This document shows, piece after piece, positions 9,155 through 18,220 of a stretch of 64,000 nucleotides of DNA. The stretch covers positions 186,001-250,000 of the forward strand of contig NZ_JAPSKE010000007.1 in the NCBI RefSeq assembly GCF_031177825.1. The letters are read 5' to 3'. This DNA comes from Paenibacillus sp. (GTDB taxonomy: Bacteria; Bacillota; Bacilli; Paenibacillales; YIM-B00363). How positions within the stretch are numbered: the stretch's first letter is position 1; the number at the start of each line of letters is the position of its first letter. The notes under the pieces were generated by a model, which was given only the letters and a program-made list of their open reading frames with translations, was not told the origin of the DNA and did not search any database. A program made the translations under genes and the position numbers.

Positions 9155-10030
9155 ATGTTCTCCAGATGGCAAAGCGCTCCGGGCGGCACGTTATCGCATC
9201 GGTTGTTCACGAAGCATCATAGCGAAATCAACAGCTTGTATTGGTCGCACATGCTCGCGGCGAAGCGAACGACGGACATCGTGAAGAAGGCGGATAAGCG
9301 ACTCCGCCCGACGACGGTGTTTACCGTGCCGCGCAAGCATCAGAAGCGAATCGCGCCGACGTTGGAACGTTGGGCGAAGGATTTCAAGGACTTCAACAAC
9401 TGGGTCCGCTTGTCCGCCTCGGTCGCGGTGAACTCGTATATGGAAATCTATCTTCGGAAGATCAGCGCCCTCGCGATCGAGTCGAACCCGGGACTCATTA
9501 TCGGGGCGCCGGGCGCCATCGACGGCGTGACGCTGCTCAAGTCGCGTCCCGGGTACAATTATTCGGAGTATGCGGTGCATTTCACCAAGGGGGATTGGAA
9601 TACCCGCATTCAGCATTACGAGCGGCTGTTCGGAACGGCGCCGGCGAAGCTGAAGGAGTACGCGAAGGAGCTGAACGAGCTGCGGAAGATGCGCAACGGC
9701 GTCGGACACGCGTTCGGACGGAGCACCGACGAATACGATACGGGGCTTCAGATCGAGCTGAAGCCGATGATGCGTCTCTCGGAGGACCGGTTCGGCTTCT
9801 GGCTTCGGATGGTGGAGGAAGTGACGGCCGCGATCGATGACCATCTTAAGGAGAAGCATATCGGGCAGTACGAGCGGCTGCTGTACTACCACGATTGGCT
9901 GGGCAAACGGGAGGGCCGCCGCCCGCCCGGCGAAGCCGAGGAGCTTCGCCGAGCGATGCAGTCGGATACGGGCGAGGCGATCGATCTAGGTTGGTTGAAA
10001 GGTCTTATTTCGTATTATCACGAATGTTAG
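9155..10030 (+). CDS. Hypothetical protein with HEPN-like RNxxxH motif
   Basis: A cytosolic 291-residue protein with no signal peptide or membrane span. The start at 9155 follows TGAGGATTC. The middle is helical; KMRNGVGHAFGRS gives R180-N181-x3-H185, which matches the R-x4-6-H active-site signature of HEPN-superfamily RNases with the usual polar residue after the Arg. The N-terminal part is basic (KRTTDIVKKADKR, VPRKHQKR), consistent with nucleic-acid contact. HEPN proteins are often toxin or defence RNases, but many are not. No partner MNT or other antitoxin is adjacent: the next gene is a convergent SDR enzyme whose 3' end overlaps this one by 26 bases. Assignment to HEPN rests on the motif alone. 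Confidence 0.6.
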   Translation: MFSRWQSAPGGTLSHRLFTKHHSEINSLYWSHMLAAKRTTDIVKKADKRLRPTTVFTVPRKHQKRIAPTLERWAKDFKDFNNWVRLSASVAVNSYMEIYLRKISALAIESNPGLIIGAPGAIDGVTLLKSRPGYNYSEYAVHFTKGDWNTRIQHYERLFGTAPAKLKEYAKELNELRKMRNGVGHAFGRSTDEYDTGLQIELKPMMRLSEDRFGFWLRMVEEVTAAIDDHLKEKHIGQYERLLYYHDWLGKREGRRPPGEAEELRRAMQSDTGEAIDLGWLKGLISYYHEC

Positions 10031-10892
10031 CGTAGTAGTTTCCCCAATGCGGCCGGGAGCCGTCCGCGTCGCGGATGCCGTATTCGTCGGCGCAGCGCCA
10101 CGTGCTGAACGCCTGCCCCGTCTTCTCGAACAAGGCGGGATCGCTCGCGAGCGCGACGACGGCGGCGCCGATGTACGCCGGCGTCTCGGAGACGGCCCGG
10201 AAGTGCGGGTCCGACGCGTCGCGCCACGTCTCGGCCGTCACGCCGAAATGGTCGAGCATCTGCTCGGAGCGGAGGAAGCCGGGCGTCAGCGAGATCGACG
10301 TCACGCCGTACGGCTTCAATTCCGAGGCGAGCGCCGCAGCCAAGTGGATGTTCCCGACCTTCGCCACGCTGTACCCGACGCCGGCGCCTTCGCGGACCGA
10401 ATAATCGTCGCCGTCCGTGATTTCGATGACGAGACCGCTTCGGCGCGCGACCATGAGCGGAACGCCGTAGTAGCTCGTGATCAGATGCGATCGAACGGCG
10501 CGCTCCTGCATGATCAGCGCGTTCGACAACGGCTGCTCCCAAAATTTGCGCTCGAAGTCGATATATTGCTCGCATCCCCACACATCGTTCACGAGCAGGT
10601 CGAGCCGTCCCTCCTGCTCCTTCCCCACGCGCCGGAACAGCGCCTCCACTTGCTCCGGCACGGTATGGTCCGTCCGGACCGCGATGCCGACGCCCCCTGC
10701 GGCGGCGACGAGCTCCGCCGTCTCTTCGATCGTCTCCGACCGTCCGACGTCGGAGCTTCCTTCCCTGGACGAACGTCCCGTCACGTAGACGATGGCGCCC
10801 GCCTCTCCCAGCTTGATCGCGATGCCGCGTCCGGCGCCTCTCGTCGCGCCGGCGACGACGGCGACGCGTCCTTGCAGCGGTTGGGTGTTCAT
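10005..10892 (-). CDS. SDR family NAD(P)-dependent oxidoreductase
   Basis: A 295-residue short-chain dehydrogenase/reductase. The N-terminal Rossmann motif AGATRGAGRGIA (residues 15-26) binds NAD(P). VNDVWG replaces the usual NNAG, and the catalytic pair lies in GYSVAK (Y174, K178). The C-terminal region is about 40 residues longer than a minimal SDR. The substrate cannot be told. It is divergent from a WYL regulator with only 124 bases between the starts, a common arrangement for a regulator and its target, and its 3' end overlaps the HEPN-like gene. Confidence 0.88.
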   Translation of the reverse strand: MNTQPLQGRVAVVAGATRGAGRGIAIKLGEAGAIVYVTGRSSREGSSDVGRSETIEETAELVAAAGGVGIAVRTDHTVPEQVEALFRRVGKEQEGRLDLLVNDVWGCEQYIDFERKFWEQPLSNALIMQERAVRSHLITSYYGVPLMVARRSGLVIEITDGDDYSVREGAGVGYSVAKVGNIHLAAALASELKPYGVTSISLTPGFLRSEQMLDHFGVTAETWRDASDPHFRAVSETPAYIGAAVVALASDPALFEKTGQAFSTWRCADEYGIRDADGSRPHWGNYYANIRDNTK

Positions 10893-11016
10893 GTTCCGAA
10901 TCGACTCCTTCGTTCTAATGATGGATCCTACGATCGTTAGGATACCGCCACGAATATGTCAACCTCTGTCTTATTCCTGTGGTACAATAAAAAGAAAATC
11001 GAAAGGGAGGCGCGTC

Positions 11017-11967
11017 ATGAGAGCGGATCGCATGCTGTCGATCTTGTTCGCGTTGCAGCAGGGAGCCACGATGACGGTGCGGGAGCTGGCGGCGAAGCTG
11101 GAGGTGTCGACCCGGACGGTGACGCGGGATCTCGAAGCGCTCGCGGGCTCGGGCGTGCCGGTATACGCGGAACGCGGCTACGGCGGCGGCTGGCGGCTGG
11201 CGGAAGGATTCCGCGCGCGGTTCAACGGGCTGAAGCGGGACGACGTCGAGCGGCTGCTCTTGTCGCAGTCGGGCTCGGCGCGTCTGTTCGCGGAGCTCGG
11301 ACGGGAGCGGGAATTTCGGGAGACGTGGGATCGGTTGCTGCACGCGGCGAGCGCGGGGAGCGGATCGCACGCGTCGACGGTGCGGGAGCGGATTCATATC
11401 GACGGCGCGGGCTGGCGCGAATCGTTCGAATCGCTGCCGCATCTGCCGGCGTTGTACGACGCCGTGTGGAACGGAGGGGCGCTGCGCATTCGGTACGGAC
11501 GGGACGCCGCGGAACGAGAGCTGCTGCCGTACGGGCTCGTGGCGAAGGGGAACGCATGGTACGTCGTCGGATCGACGGGCGGGGCGCTAAGAACGTATCG
11601 GGTGTCGCGGGTGGAGTCGCTGCGGGAGACGGGGGAGACGTTCGAGCGTCCGCCGGACTTCGACTTGGAGACGTATTGGACGTCTTCGATTCGAACGTTC
11701 CGGGAGCGGCTGCCGAAATATACGGCGCGGCTGCTGTTGACGCGGTCGGCGTACGAACGGCTGAAGGCGATGCGGTACGCGAGCGTGGAGGAAGCCGAAC
11801 CGGCGGGGGAACGCATCGCGGTCGCGATGAATCTGGAAACGATGGAATACGCCGTGGAGTGCTTGCTTCGACTCGGGGGAGAAGGCGTGGAGCTGCTCGA
11901 ACCGGCCGAGCTGCGCGAAGCGATGCGGACGGCGACGCGCCGGTTGGCCGAAGCCTACGGCTCGTAG
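11017..11967 (+). CDS. HTH_11/WYL-domain transcriptional regulator (YafY-like)
   Basis: A 316-residue DNA-binding regulator. The ATG at 11017 follows GAAAGGGAGG; upstream in-frame starts overlap the divergent SDR gene and are rejected. The winged helix (residues 1-60) contains VRELAAKLEVSTRTVTRDLEAL. A WYL ligand-sensing domain follows (about 140-210), with IRYGRDAAERELLPYGLVAKGNAW-type core and the R in YRVSRVESL. A C-terminal WCX-like segment ends the protein. WYL domains sense nucleic acids or other negatively charged ligands. It probably controls the divergent SDR gene. Its stop overlaps the convergent HxlR gene by 13 bases. Confidence 0.88.
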   Translation: MRADRMLSILFALQQGATMTVRELAAKLEVSTRTVTRDLEALAGSGVPVYAERGYGGGWRLAEGFRARFNGLKRDDVERLLLSQSGSARLFAELGREREFRETWDRLLHAASAGSGSHASTVRERIHIDGAGWRESFESLPHLPALYDAVWNGGALRIRYGRDAAERELLPYGLVAKGNAWYVVGSTGGALRTYRVSRVESLRETGETFERPPDFDLETYWTSSIRTFRERLPKYTARLLLTRSAYERLKAMRYASVEEAEPAGERIAVAMNLETMEYAVECLLRLGGEGVELLEPAELREAMRTATRRLAEAYGS

Positions 11968-12290
11968 TCGTTCGGCGCTTCTTCCACCCATTCGCCGGCC
12001 CACTTCTCGATTTCGCGGAAGATGGGCTCGAGCGCCCGTCCCTTCGGCGTCAGCGAATATTCGATGCGCACCGGCGTCTCCGGATACACGGCCCGATGCA
12101 CGATACCCTCCTGTTCCAGCTCCTTCAACCGTTCGGACAGCACTCGGCCGCTTAAACTGGGCAATCCCGACTCGATGTTGCAGAAGCGCTGCGGTCCTTG
12201 CATCAGCCGATGGACGATCAGTCCGGACCATCGCTTGCTGATGATTTGCATGCCGCGCTCGAATCTCGGACAAAGCTCTCGCTCTTCCAT
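11955..12290 (-). CDS. HxlR family transcriptional regulator
   Basis: A 111-residue winged-helix repressor or activator of the HxlR/YodB type. I prefer the ATG at 12290, after GAGGTGAGG, to the GTG three codons upstream. The conserved N-terminal Cys (ELCPRFERGM) is the redox or electrophile sensor in several family members. The helix-turn-helix and wing are in RFCNIESGLPSLSGRVLSERLKEL and RIEYSLTPKG. It shares a 237-base divergent region with recQ; palindromes there may be its operator. The target gene is not obvious. Confidence 0.9.
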   Translation of the reverse strand: MEERELCPRFERGMQIISKRWSGLIVHRLMQGPQRFCNIESGLPSLSGRVLSERLKELEQEGIVHRAVYPETPVRIEYSLTPKGRALEPIFREIEKWAGEWVEEAPNDYEP

Positions 12291-12302
12291 CAACCTCACC
12301 TC

Positions 12303-12343
12303 GTTACCCGTTATTATAACGCAAAGCGGGCCCTATGGGTAAC
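12303..12343. promoter_or_regulatory. Nested palindromes upstream of HxlR gene (candidate operator)
   Basis: GTTAT-T-ATAAC (12310-12320) is a perfect inverted repeat. It lies between arms GTTACCC (12303-12309) and GGGTAAC (12337-12343), also a perfect inverted pair. Their position just upstream of the HxlR start suggests autoregulation. This is inferred from symmetry and location only. Confidence 0.45.
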
Positions 12344-12527
12344 CCAATCCGATGCCCCGGCCGGGGAAATTCGGGGGAACGATTTACGGCACATACGTTC
12401 GGACGGTATAATGCAAGGAGTCGGACGAACGGATAGAAGTGACGGCATTCGTACGAAATCAACCGCTAGTGGCGGATCGGGCCGGGGCTGCGCGTCTCGA
12501 GCCGGATCTGTTAAATAAGGAGACATT

Positions 12528-14321
12528 ATGATCGCTACGCAATCGACTGTATTTCTGAAGAAATATTTCGGCTACGACTCGTTCAAGAGCGGTCAGGAAG
12601 AGCTGATCTCGAGCATCCTGCAAGGCCGGGACGTTCTCGGCGTCATGCCGACCGGCGCGGGGAAGTCGGTCTGCTATCAGATTCCCGCGGCGATGCTGCC
12701 CGGCGTGACGCTCGTCGTGTCGCCGCTCATCTCGCTGATGAAGGATCAGGTCGACACGCTGCAGCAGATCGGCATTCCGACGACGTTCATCAACAGCACG
12801 CTGAACGCGGAGGAGCTGCGGGAGCGGTTCCGGGACATCAAGGCCGGCAAATATACGCTCGTCTATGTCGCGCCGGAACGGCTCGAGTCGGAACGGTTCT
12901 TATCGCTGCTCGAAGAGCTGCCCATCCCGCTGCTCGCCGTCGACGAGGCGCATTGCGTATCGCAGTGGGGCCACGACTTCCGCCCGAGCTACATGAACGT
13001 CGGCCGGCTCGTCGGGCGGCTCCGGAAGCGGCCGGTCGTGGCGGCGTTCACCGCGACGGCGACCGACGCCGTCAAGGCGGACATCGTGACGCATCTGCAT
13101 ATGAACGATCCGTTCCGGGTGACGACGGGATATTCGCGGGACAACCTCACCTTCTCGGTCGTCAAAGGCGTCAATAAGAAGGAGTATCTGGAGCGGTACG
13201 TGCGGAGCCGGAAGAACGAGTCCGGCATCGTCTACGCTTCTACGCGCAAGGAGGTCGAGGAGACGCAGCGCTTCCTCGAACGGCTGGGCCTGAAGGTCGG
13301 CCGGTATCATGCGGGCTTGTCGGACGAGGAGCGGCAGCGGAATCAGGAGCTGTTCCAATACGACGATCTCAAATGGATGGTCGCGACGAACGCGTTCGGC
13401 ATGGGCATCGACAAGTCGAACGTCCGGTACGTCGTTCACTATAATTTGCCTAAGAATATAGAGTCGTACTACCAGGAGGCGGGACGCGCCGGGCGGGACG
13501 GCGAACCGAGCGAATGCGTGCTGCTGTACGGGCCGCAAGACATCGTGACGCAGAAGTTTCTCATCGAGCAGAACGAATTCGACGAAGAGCGCAAGCGCAT
13601 CGAATATTCCAACCTGAAAGCGATGATCGACTACTGCCATACGACGGATTGCCTACAGCGGCATATCGTGCGCTACTTCGGCGGCGAGGACGTCCCGGCC
13701 TGCGGCCGGTGCGGCGTCTGCACGGACGACCGCGAGGCGGTCGACGTGACGGAGGAGGCGCAGAAGACGTTCTCCTGCGTCGCCCGGATGCGGCAGCGGT
13801 TCGGCATCAATCTGACCGTGAAGGTGCTGCGCGGCGCGAACGACGCGAAGGTGCGCCAGTTCGGCTTCGACCGGCTGCCGACGTACGGCGCGCTGAAGCA
13901 ATATAAAGAGAAGGATCTCGTGAACCTGCTGAACGTGTTCGTGGCGGACGGCTACCTCGTCATGTCGGACGGGCAGTACCCGACGATCGCGCTGACGAAT
14001 CGCGCCGTCGCGGTGCTCGAAGGGCAGGAGCGGGTGTTCCAGAAAATAACGAAAGTCGACGCCGCCTCCGCGTCGAGCGACGACGAGTCGTTCGAAGGTC
14101 GCGGCGATCTGTTCGACGAGCTGCGCCGCGTGCGCAAGGCGCTTGCGGACAAGGCGAAGGTGCCGCCGTTCACGATTTTCCACGACGCGACGCTGCGCGA
14201 GATGTGCGCCAAGCTGCCGCGGACCGAGGAGGCGCTGCTCGGCATCAAGGGCGTCGGGGAAAACAAAGTCGCGAAATACGGCAGCGCGTTCCTGGATTGT
14301 ATACGCGCGTACGAAGAGTAG
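12528..14321 (+). CDS. recQ: ATP-dependent DNA helicase RecQ
   Basis: A 597-residue 3'-5' DNA helicase that processes stalled forks and recombination intermediates. The ATG follows AAGGAGACATT. Motifs in order: GVMPTGAGKSVCYQIP (Walker A, residues 42-47), DEAHCVSQWGHDFRPSY (D138EAH plus the RecQ aromatic loop), FTATAT, then QEAGRAGRDG (motif VI). The zinc-binding Cys cluster (CLQRH, CGRCGVC near 392) and RQC domain come next, and the C-terminus is an HRDC domain (from about 525, LLGIKGVGENKVAKYG). A DNA alkylation repair gene follows after 16 bases, probably in one DNA-repair transcript. Confidence 0.96.
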   Translation: MIATQSTVFLKKYFGYDSFKSGQEELISSILQGRDVLGVMPTGAGKSVCYQIPAAMLPGVTLVVSPLISLMKDQVDTLQQIGIPTTFINSTLNAEELRERFRDIKAGKYTLVYVAPERLESERFLSLLEELPIPLLAVDEAHCVSQWGHDFRPSYMNVGRLVGRLRKRPVVAAFTATATDAVKADIVTHLHMNDPFRVTTGYSRDNLTFSVVKGVNKKEYLERYVRSRKNESGIVYASTRKEVEETQRFLERLGLKVGRYHAGLSDEERQRNQELFQYDDLKWMVATNAFGMGIDKSNVRYVVHYNLPKNIESYYQEAGRAGRDGEPSECVLLYGPQDIVTQKFLIEQNEFDEERKRIEYSNLKAMIDYCHTTDCLQRHIVRYFGGEDVPACGRCGVCTDDREAVDVTEEAQKTFSCVARMRQRFGINLTVKVLRGANDAKVRQFGFDRLPTYGALKQYKEKDLVNLLNVFVADGYLVMSDGQYPTIALTNRAVAVLEGQERVFQKITKVDAASASSDDESFEGRGDLFDELRRVRKALADKAKVPPFTIFHDATLREMCAKLPRTEEALLGIKGVGENKVAKYGSAFLDCIRAYEE

Positions 14322-14337
14322 AGGAGGCGTCTGGCGA

Positions 14338-15420
14338 ATGGCGGATGCGCTGAAGGAGATGTATTCGCGGGAATTTTTCGAAGGGTTGGCCGCGAAGGTG
14401 GCGGAGGCGTACCCGCCGTTCGACGTCGAGGCGTTCCTCGGCCGGGTGTTCGCCCCCGATTGGGAGTCCCTTGCGCTGAAGCAGCGGATGCGGCGCGGCG
14501 CGGAGGCGCTGCGTCCCGGTCTGCCGGCGGCGTACGGGGACGCGCTGGACGTCGTCTTGGGCGCGGCGGAGCGGTGCGGCAACGGGTTTCCGTATATGAT
14601 GTTCCCGGATTTCGTCGAGGTATACGGGCTGGACGACCCGGAGCGGTCGATTCCGGCGCTCGCGCGGCTGACGAAGTATTCGAGCAGCGAGTTCGCGGTT
14701 CGGCCCTATCTCGTCAAGTACCCGGAACGGACGCTGGCGGCGATGCGCGAATGGGCGAAGAGCGACGACGAACACGTGCGGAGGCTCGCCAGCGAGGGCT
14801 GCCGACCGCGGCTGCCGTGGGGCATGGCGCTCGCGGCGTTCAAGCGCGATCCGTCGCCGATCGTGCCGATACTGGAGGCGCTGAAGCGCGACCCGTCGGA
14901 ATACGTGCGCCGCAGCGTGGCGAACAACCTGAACGACGTCTCGAAAGATCATCCGGCGCTGGCGCTCGACATCGCGAGAAGATGGATGGGGGAGCATCCG
15001 CATACGGATTGGATCGCGAAGCACGCCTGCCGGACGCTGCTGAAGAAATGCGTCCCGGAGGCGCTCGCGCTGTTCGGCGTCGGCGACGCGGGCGGCGTTC
15101 GCGTCGAGCGGTTCGAGACGTCGCCGGGCGTCGCCGCGGGGGGCGTCTTCGAAGCGTCCTTCGTCCTCGCGGTCGAAGGAGCCGCGCCGCGGAAGCTGCG
15201 CGTCGAATACGCCATCGAGTATGTCAAGGCGAACGGCTCCCGCTCGCGGAAGCTGTTCAAGCTGTCCGAGCGGGAGTTTCCCCCGGGAGAGACGTCCATG
15301 TCGTTCCGCCAGTCGTTCCGCGACATGACGACGCGCAAGCATTACCCCGGAGAGCACGTCGCGGCGATCGTCGCGAACGGCTCGGAGCTCGCGTCGAAGA
15401 CCTTCCGAGTCAACCTGTGA
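14338..15420 (+). CDS. AlkC-type DNA alkylation repair glycosylase with C-terminal Ig-like domain
   Basis: A 360-residue HEAT-like repeat protein. The ATG at 14338 follows GAGGAGGCG, and the gene starts 16 bases after recQ. The helical repeats occupy residues 1-240, with the signature LASEGCRPRLPWG and RRSVANNLNDVSKDHP that I associate with AlkC-like DNA glycosylases, which excise alkylated bases such as 3-methyladenine without flipping them. Residues about 255-360 form a beta-rich segment (ASFVLAVEGAAPRKLRVEYAIEYVK, ending SKTFRVNL) matching the immunoglobulin-like domain known in part of the AlkC subfamily. Coupling to recQ supports a repair role. Assignment to AlkC rather than another HEAT-repeat AlkD relative is by motif. 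Confidence 0.82.
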   Translation: MADALKEMYSREFFEGLAAKVAEAYPPFDVEAFLGRVFAPDWESLALKQRMRRGAEALRPGLPAAYGDALDVVLGAAERCGNGFPYMMFPDFVEVYGLDDPERSIPALARLTKYSSSEFAVRPYLVKYPERTLAAMREWAKSDDEHVRRLASEGCRPRLPWGMALAAFKRDPSPIVPILEALKRDPSEYVRRSVANNLNDVSKDHPALALDIARRWMGEHPHTDWIAKHACRTLLKKCVPEALALFGVGDAGGVRVERFETSPGVAAGGVFEASFVLAVEGAAPRKLRVEYAIEYVKANGSRSRKLFKLSEREFPPGETSMSFRQSFRDMTTRKHYPGEHVAAIVANGSELASKTFRVNL

Positions 15421-15502
15421 ACGAACTCCCGACCGTCCGAAAGATGTGATATGGTAGTCAATGAAACGAAGGGCGAAATATGAACGTGTTGGAGGACTTC
15501 GG

Positions 15503-18220
15503 TTGAATATACGACAGCGCATTTATTTGGGCTTCGCATCGATCTTCGTCTTTATCGCCCTGTTCGTAGGGGCGATCGCGAGCATTATGATGGAAATGAA
15601 CGACAATACGAACGAGGTCGGGAACGAGCTATATACGAAGGTGCAGCTCACCCATGAAGTTCAATTTACGCTCGGCGCCATGAACGATGGGTTAATGAAT
15701 CTTCTCATGGACGAGGAGCCGGACGAGGCGCTGCGGGCGATCCGCGGCGCCCGCGAGACGCTGCGGTCCCTTAACGAGCGTCTTGCCCCATTGATCGTGA
15801 CGCCGCTAGGGAAGCAGTATTATGGGGAGACCGCACGTCACTATACGGAGTACGAAGCGATGACGGACCGGTATATCCGGCTCGCTTCCGAAGGCGATGC
15901 GTCGGCCGCGGAGGCGATGCTGCGCGCCGATATCCGGCCGAAGGGCGACGAGCTGCAAGCCAGCTTGTCGCAATTCATCGACTACCAAGAAGAGCTTATG
16001 ATGAGCCGCGTGGAGACGACGGGCGAGCAGCATCGCCAAGGACAAGCCGTCATGTGGGGCGGCGTGGCGATGCTATTGATTCTGTGCGGCGTGACGGCGC
16101 TCGGCGTCGTCCGCAGCTCGGTGCGCAGCATTCGCAAAATCTCGGACGTCATGAACGAGGTGCAAGCGCTGGACTCGGCGGCCGCGCTGCCGCGGATGCA
16201 CGCGAGCGCCTCCGACGAGATGGGGGTGATCGCGGCTTCGTATAACCGGATGGCGGATGCGCTCGAGGAACACACGAGGCAAGAAGCGGCGAACAGCCGA
16301 TGGCTGGAAGAGCAGAACTGGGTCAAATCGAACGTCGCCGACGTCATGAACGCCACGCAAGGCGCGAGGGAGATCAAGGCGTTCGGGGAACGGTTCTTGG
16401 CCCACGTCGTGCCGACGACCGGCGCCGTGGCGGGCGCGCTCTATTACGCGGATCCGGACGGCACGCCCGACCGGTTCGCGCGCATCGCGGGGTACGCGCT
16501 CGACCCCGCGGAAGCCGCGTCGGAGCGCGTCTTCGAGCGAGGACAGGGGCTCGTCGGACAATGCGCCGTCGACGGCGCGGTCATCGATCGGACGGCGCCG
16601 CCGCACTACCTGAAGGTCGTCTCCGGCCTCGGCGAGGGCGACGTCGCGTACGTCACGCTGCTGCCGATCCGATTCGAGGAACGGGTGATCGCGGTGCTGG
16701 AGCTCGGCGCCTTCGCGCCGCTCGAGCGAATCGCCCGCGAATTCCTGACGGAGCTGACGAGCGGCGGGATCGGCGTCTCGCTGCGCGCCATCTCCAGCAA
16801 CATGCGCGTGCAAGCGCTGCTGTCCGAATCCCAGACGTACGTCGAGGAGCTTCAGACGCAGTCGGAGGAGCTGCAGCAGCAGCAAGAGGAGCTGCGCTCG
16901 CTCAACGAGAAGCTCGCCGAGCAATTCCGGTATTCGGAGCAGCGCAGCGCGGAGCTCGAACAAATCCGCATGGAGCTGGAGAAGCAAGCGGGAGAGCTGC
17001 AGGCGAGCTCTCAATTCAAGTCGGAATTCCTGGCCAACATCTCGCACGAGCTGCGGACGCCGATGAACAGCTTGCTGATCTTGGCGCAGATGCTCGCGGA
17101 CGACGCGGAGGGAAGACTGTCCGAGAAGCAGCGGGAATACGCGCAGACGATTCTATATTCGGGCAACGAGCTGCTCGGATTGATCAACGACGTGCTCGAC
17201 TTGTCGAAGATCGAAGCCGGGCAGATGGAGCCGTCCATGGAATCGTTCTCGCTGTGTGAATTCGCGATCGCCGCGGAGCGGCAGTTCCGCGGCGTCGCCG
17301 AGAAGAAGGGGCTCGCGTTCGACGTGCGAACGGACCCGACGTTAGCCGACGCCGTATTCGTCGGGGATCCGAGAATGCTGCAGCAGATCGTGAACAATCT
17401 GCTCTCGAACGCGTTCAAATTCACGGAGACCGGCGCCGTGTCGCTTCGCGTCTTCGCGGAAGCGCCGTCCGCAGGGGAGGCGTCGAACGGCGCGGCGGCC
17501 GTGAACGTCTCGTTCCAAGTGCGCGATACGGGGATCGGCATTCCGGTCGACAAGCACGGTCTCATCTTCGAAGCGTTCCGGCAAGCGGACGGCAAGACGA
17601 CCCGCAAATACGGAGGCACGGGACTGGGGTTGTCGATCTCGAAGGAGCTGGCGACGATTCTCGGTGGCGCGATCCGTCTGGAGAGCGTCGAAGGAAGCGG
17701 AAGCGCGTTCACGGCGACGATCCCGATGAAGCGGCTGGACCGGACGGCGCGGCCGGAGGCGGCCGCCGCGACGGCTCCGGCCGCGCCGCGCGCCCCGACG
17801 GGGAACGCCGAGGAAGACGGCGCCGAGAACTGCCGCGGCAAGATTTTGCTCGTCGACGACGATATTCGGAACGTCTACGCGCTCTCCGCCGCGCTGTTGG
17901 AGCAGCGATACCAAGTGACGTTCGCCGAAGACGGCGGCGCCGCGCTGGCCAAGCTGAACGAGGAACCGGACATCGATCTCGTGCTGATGGATATGATGAT
18001 GCCGGGCATCGACGGCTACGAGGCGACGCGGGCGATTCGGGCCGACGCCCGGTTCGAGAAGCTGCCCGTCATCGCGCTGACGGCGAAGGCGATGAAGCAA
18101 GACCGGGAGCTGTGTCTCGATGCCGGCGCGAACGATTACCTGAGCAAGCCCGTCAAGCTGGACAAGCTGTTATCCCTGCTTCGCGTATGGATGGACGGCT
18201 CGGACGAGGGGACGGCATGA
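15503..18220 (+). CDS. Membrane hybrid sensor histidine kinase (HAMP-GAF-HisKA-HATPase-receiver)
   Basis: A 905-residue kinase. The TTG at 15503 is chosen because GGAGG lies 7 bases before it; the first upstream ATG (15461) has no such site. The N-terminal TM (about 7-28) is followed by an extracytoplasmic four-helix sensor domain with an EPDEALRAIRGARETL-type helix, a second TM (about 180-203), HAMP (205-260), GAF (about 285-430) and a long Gln/Glu-rich coiled coil (450-505). HisKA has the phosphorylated His in ISHELRTP (H515); HATPase has DTGIGI and GTGLGLSI. An Ala-rich linker leads to a receiver with D830 (LVLMDMMMPG) and K in LSKPVK. It overlaps the next gene, cheR, by 4 bases (ATGA), so they are translationally coupled. 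Confidence 0.92.
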   Translation: MNIRQRIYLGFASIFVFIALFVGAIASIMMEMNDNTNEVGNELYTKVQLTHEVQFTLGAMNDGLMNLLMDEEPDEALRAIRGARETLRSLNERLAPLIVTPLGKQYYGETARHYTEYEAMTDRYIRLASEGDASAAEAMLRADIRPKGDELQASLSQFIDYQEELMMSRVETTGEQHRQGQAVMWGGVAMLLILCGVTALGVVRSSVRSIRKISDVMNEVQALDSAAALPRMHASASDEMGVIAASYNRMADALEEHTRQEAANSRWLEEQNWVKSNVADVMNATQGAREIKAFGERFLAHVVPTTGAVAGALYYADPDGTPDRFARIAGYALDPAEAASERVFERGQGLVGQCAVDGAVIDRTAPPHYLKVVSGLGEGDVAYVTLLPIRFEERVIAVLELGAFAPLERIAREFLTELTSGGIGVSLRAISSNMRVQALLSESQTYVEELQTQSEELQQQQEELRSLNEKLAEQFRYSEQRSAELEQIRMELEKQAGELQASSQFKSEFLANISHELRTPMNSLLILAQMLADDAEGRLSEKQREYAQTILYSGNELLGLINDVLDLSKIEAGQMEPSMESFSLCEFAIAAERQFRGVAEKKGLAFDVRTDPTLADAVFVGDPRMLQQIVNNLLSNAFKFTETGAVSLRVFAEAPSAGEASNGAAAVNVSFQVRDTGIGIPVDKHGLIFEAFRQADGKTTRKYGGTGLGLSISKELATILGGAIRLESVEGSGSAFTATIPMKRLDRTARPEAAAATAPAAPRAPTGNAEEDGAENCRGKILLVDDDIRNVYALSAALLEQRYQVTFAEDGGAALAKLNEEPDIDLVLMDMMMPGIDGYEATRAIRADARFEKLPVIALTAKAMKQDRELCLDAGANDYLSKPVKLDKLLSLLRVWMDGSDEGTA

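Noticed and set aside
14245..15522. Long minus-strand frame opposite the AlkC-type gene
   Set aside because: Arg-rich shadow without a ribosome binding site; the plus strand encodes a recognisable HEAT-repeat protein.
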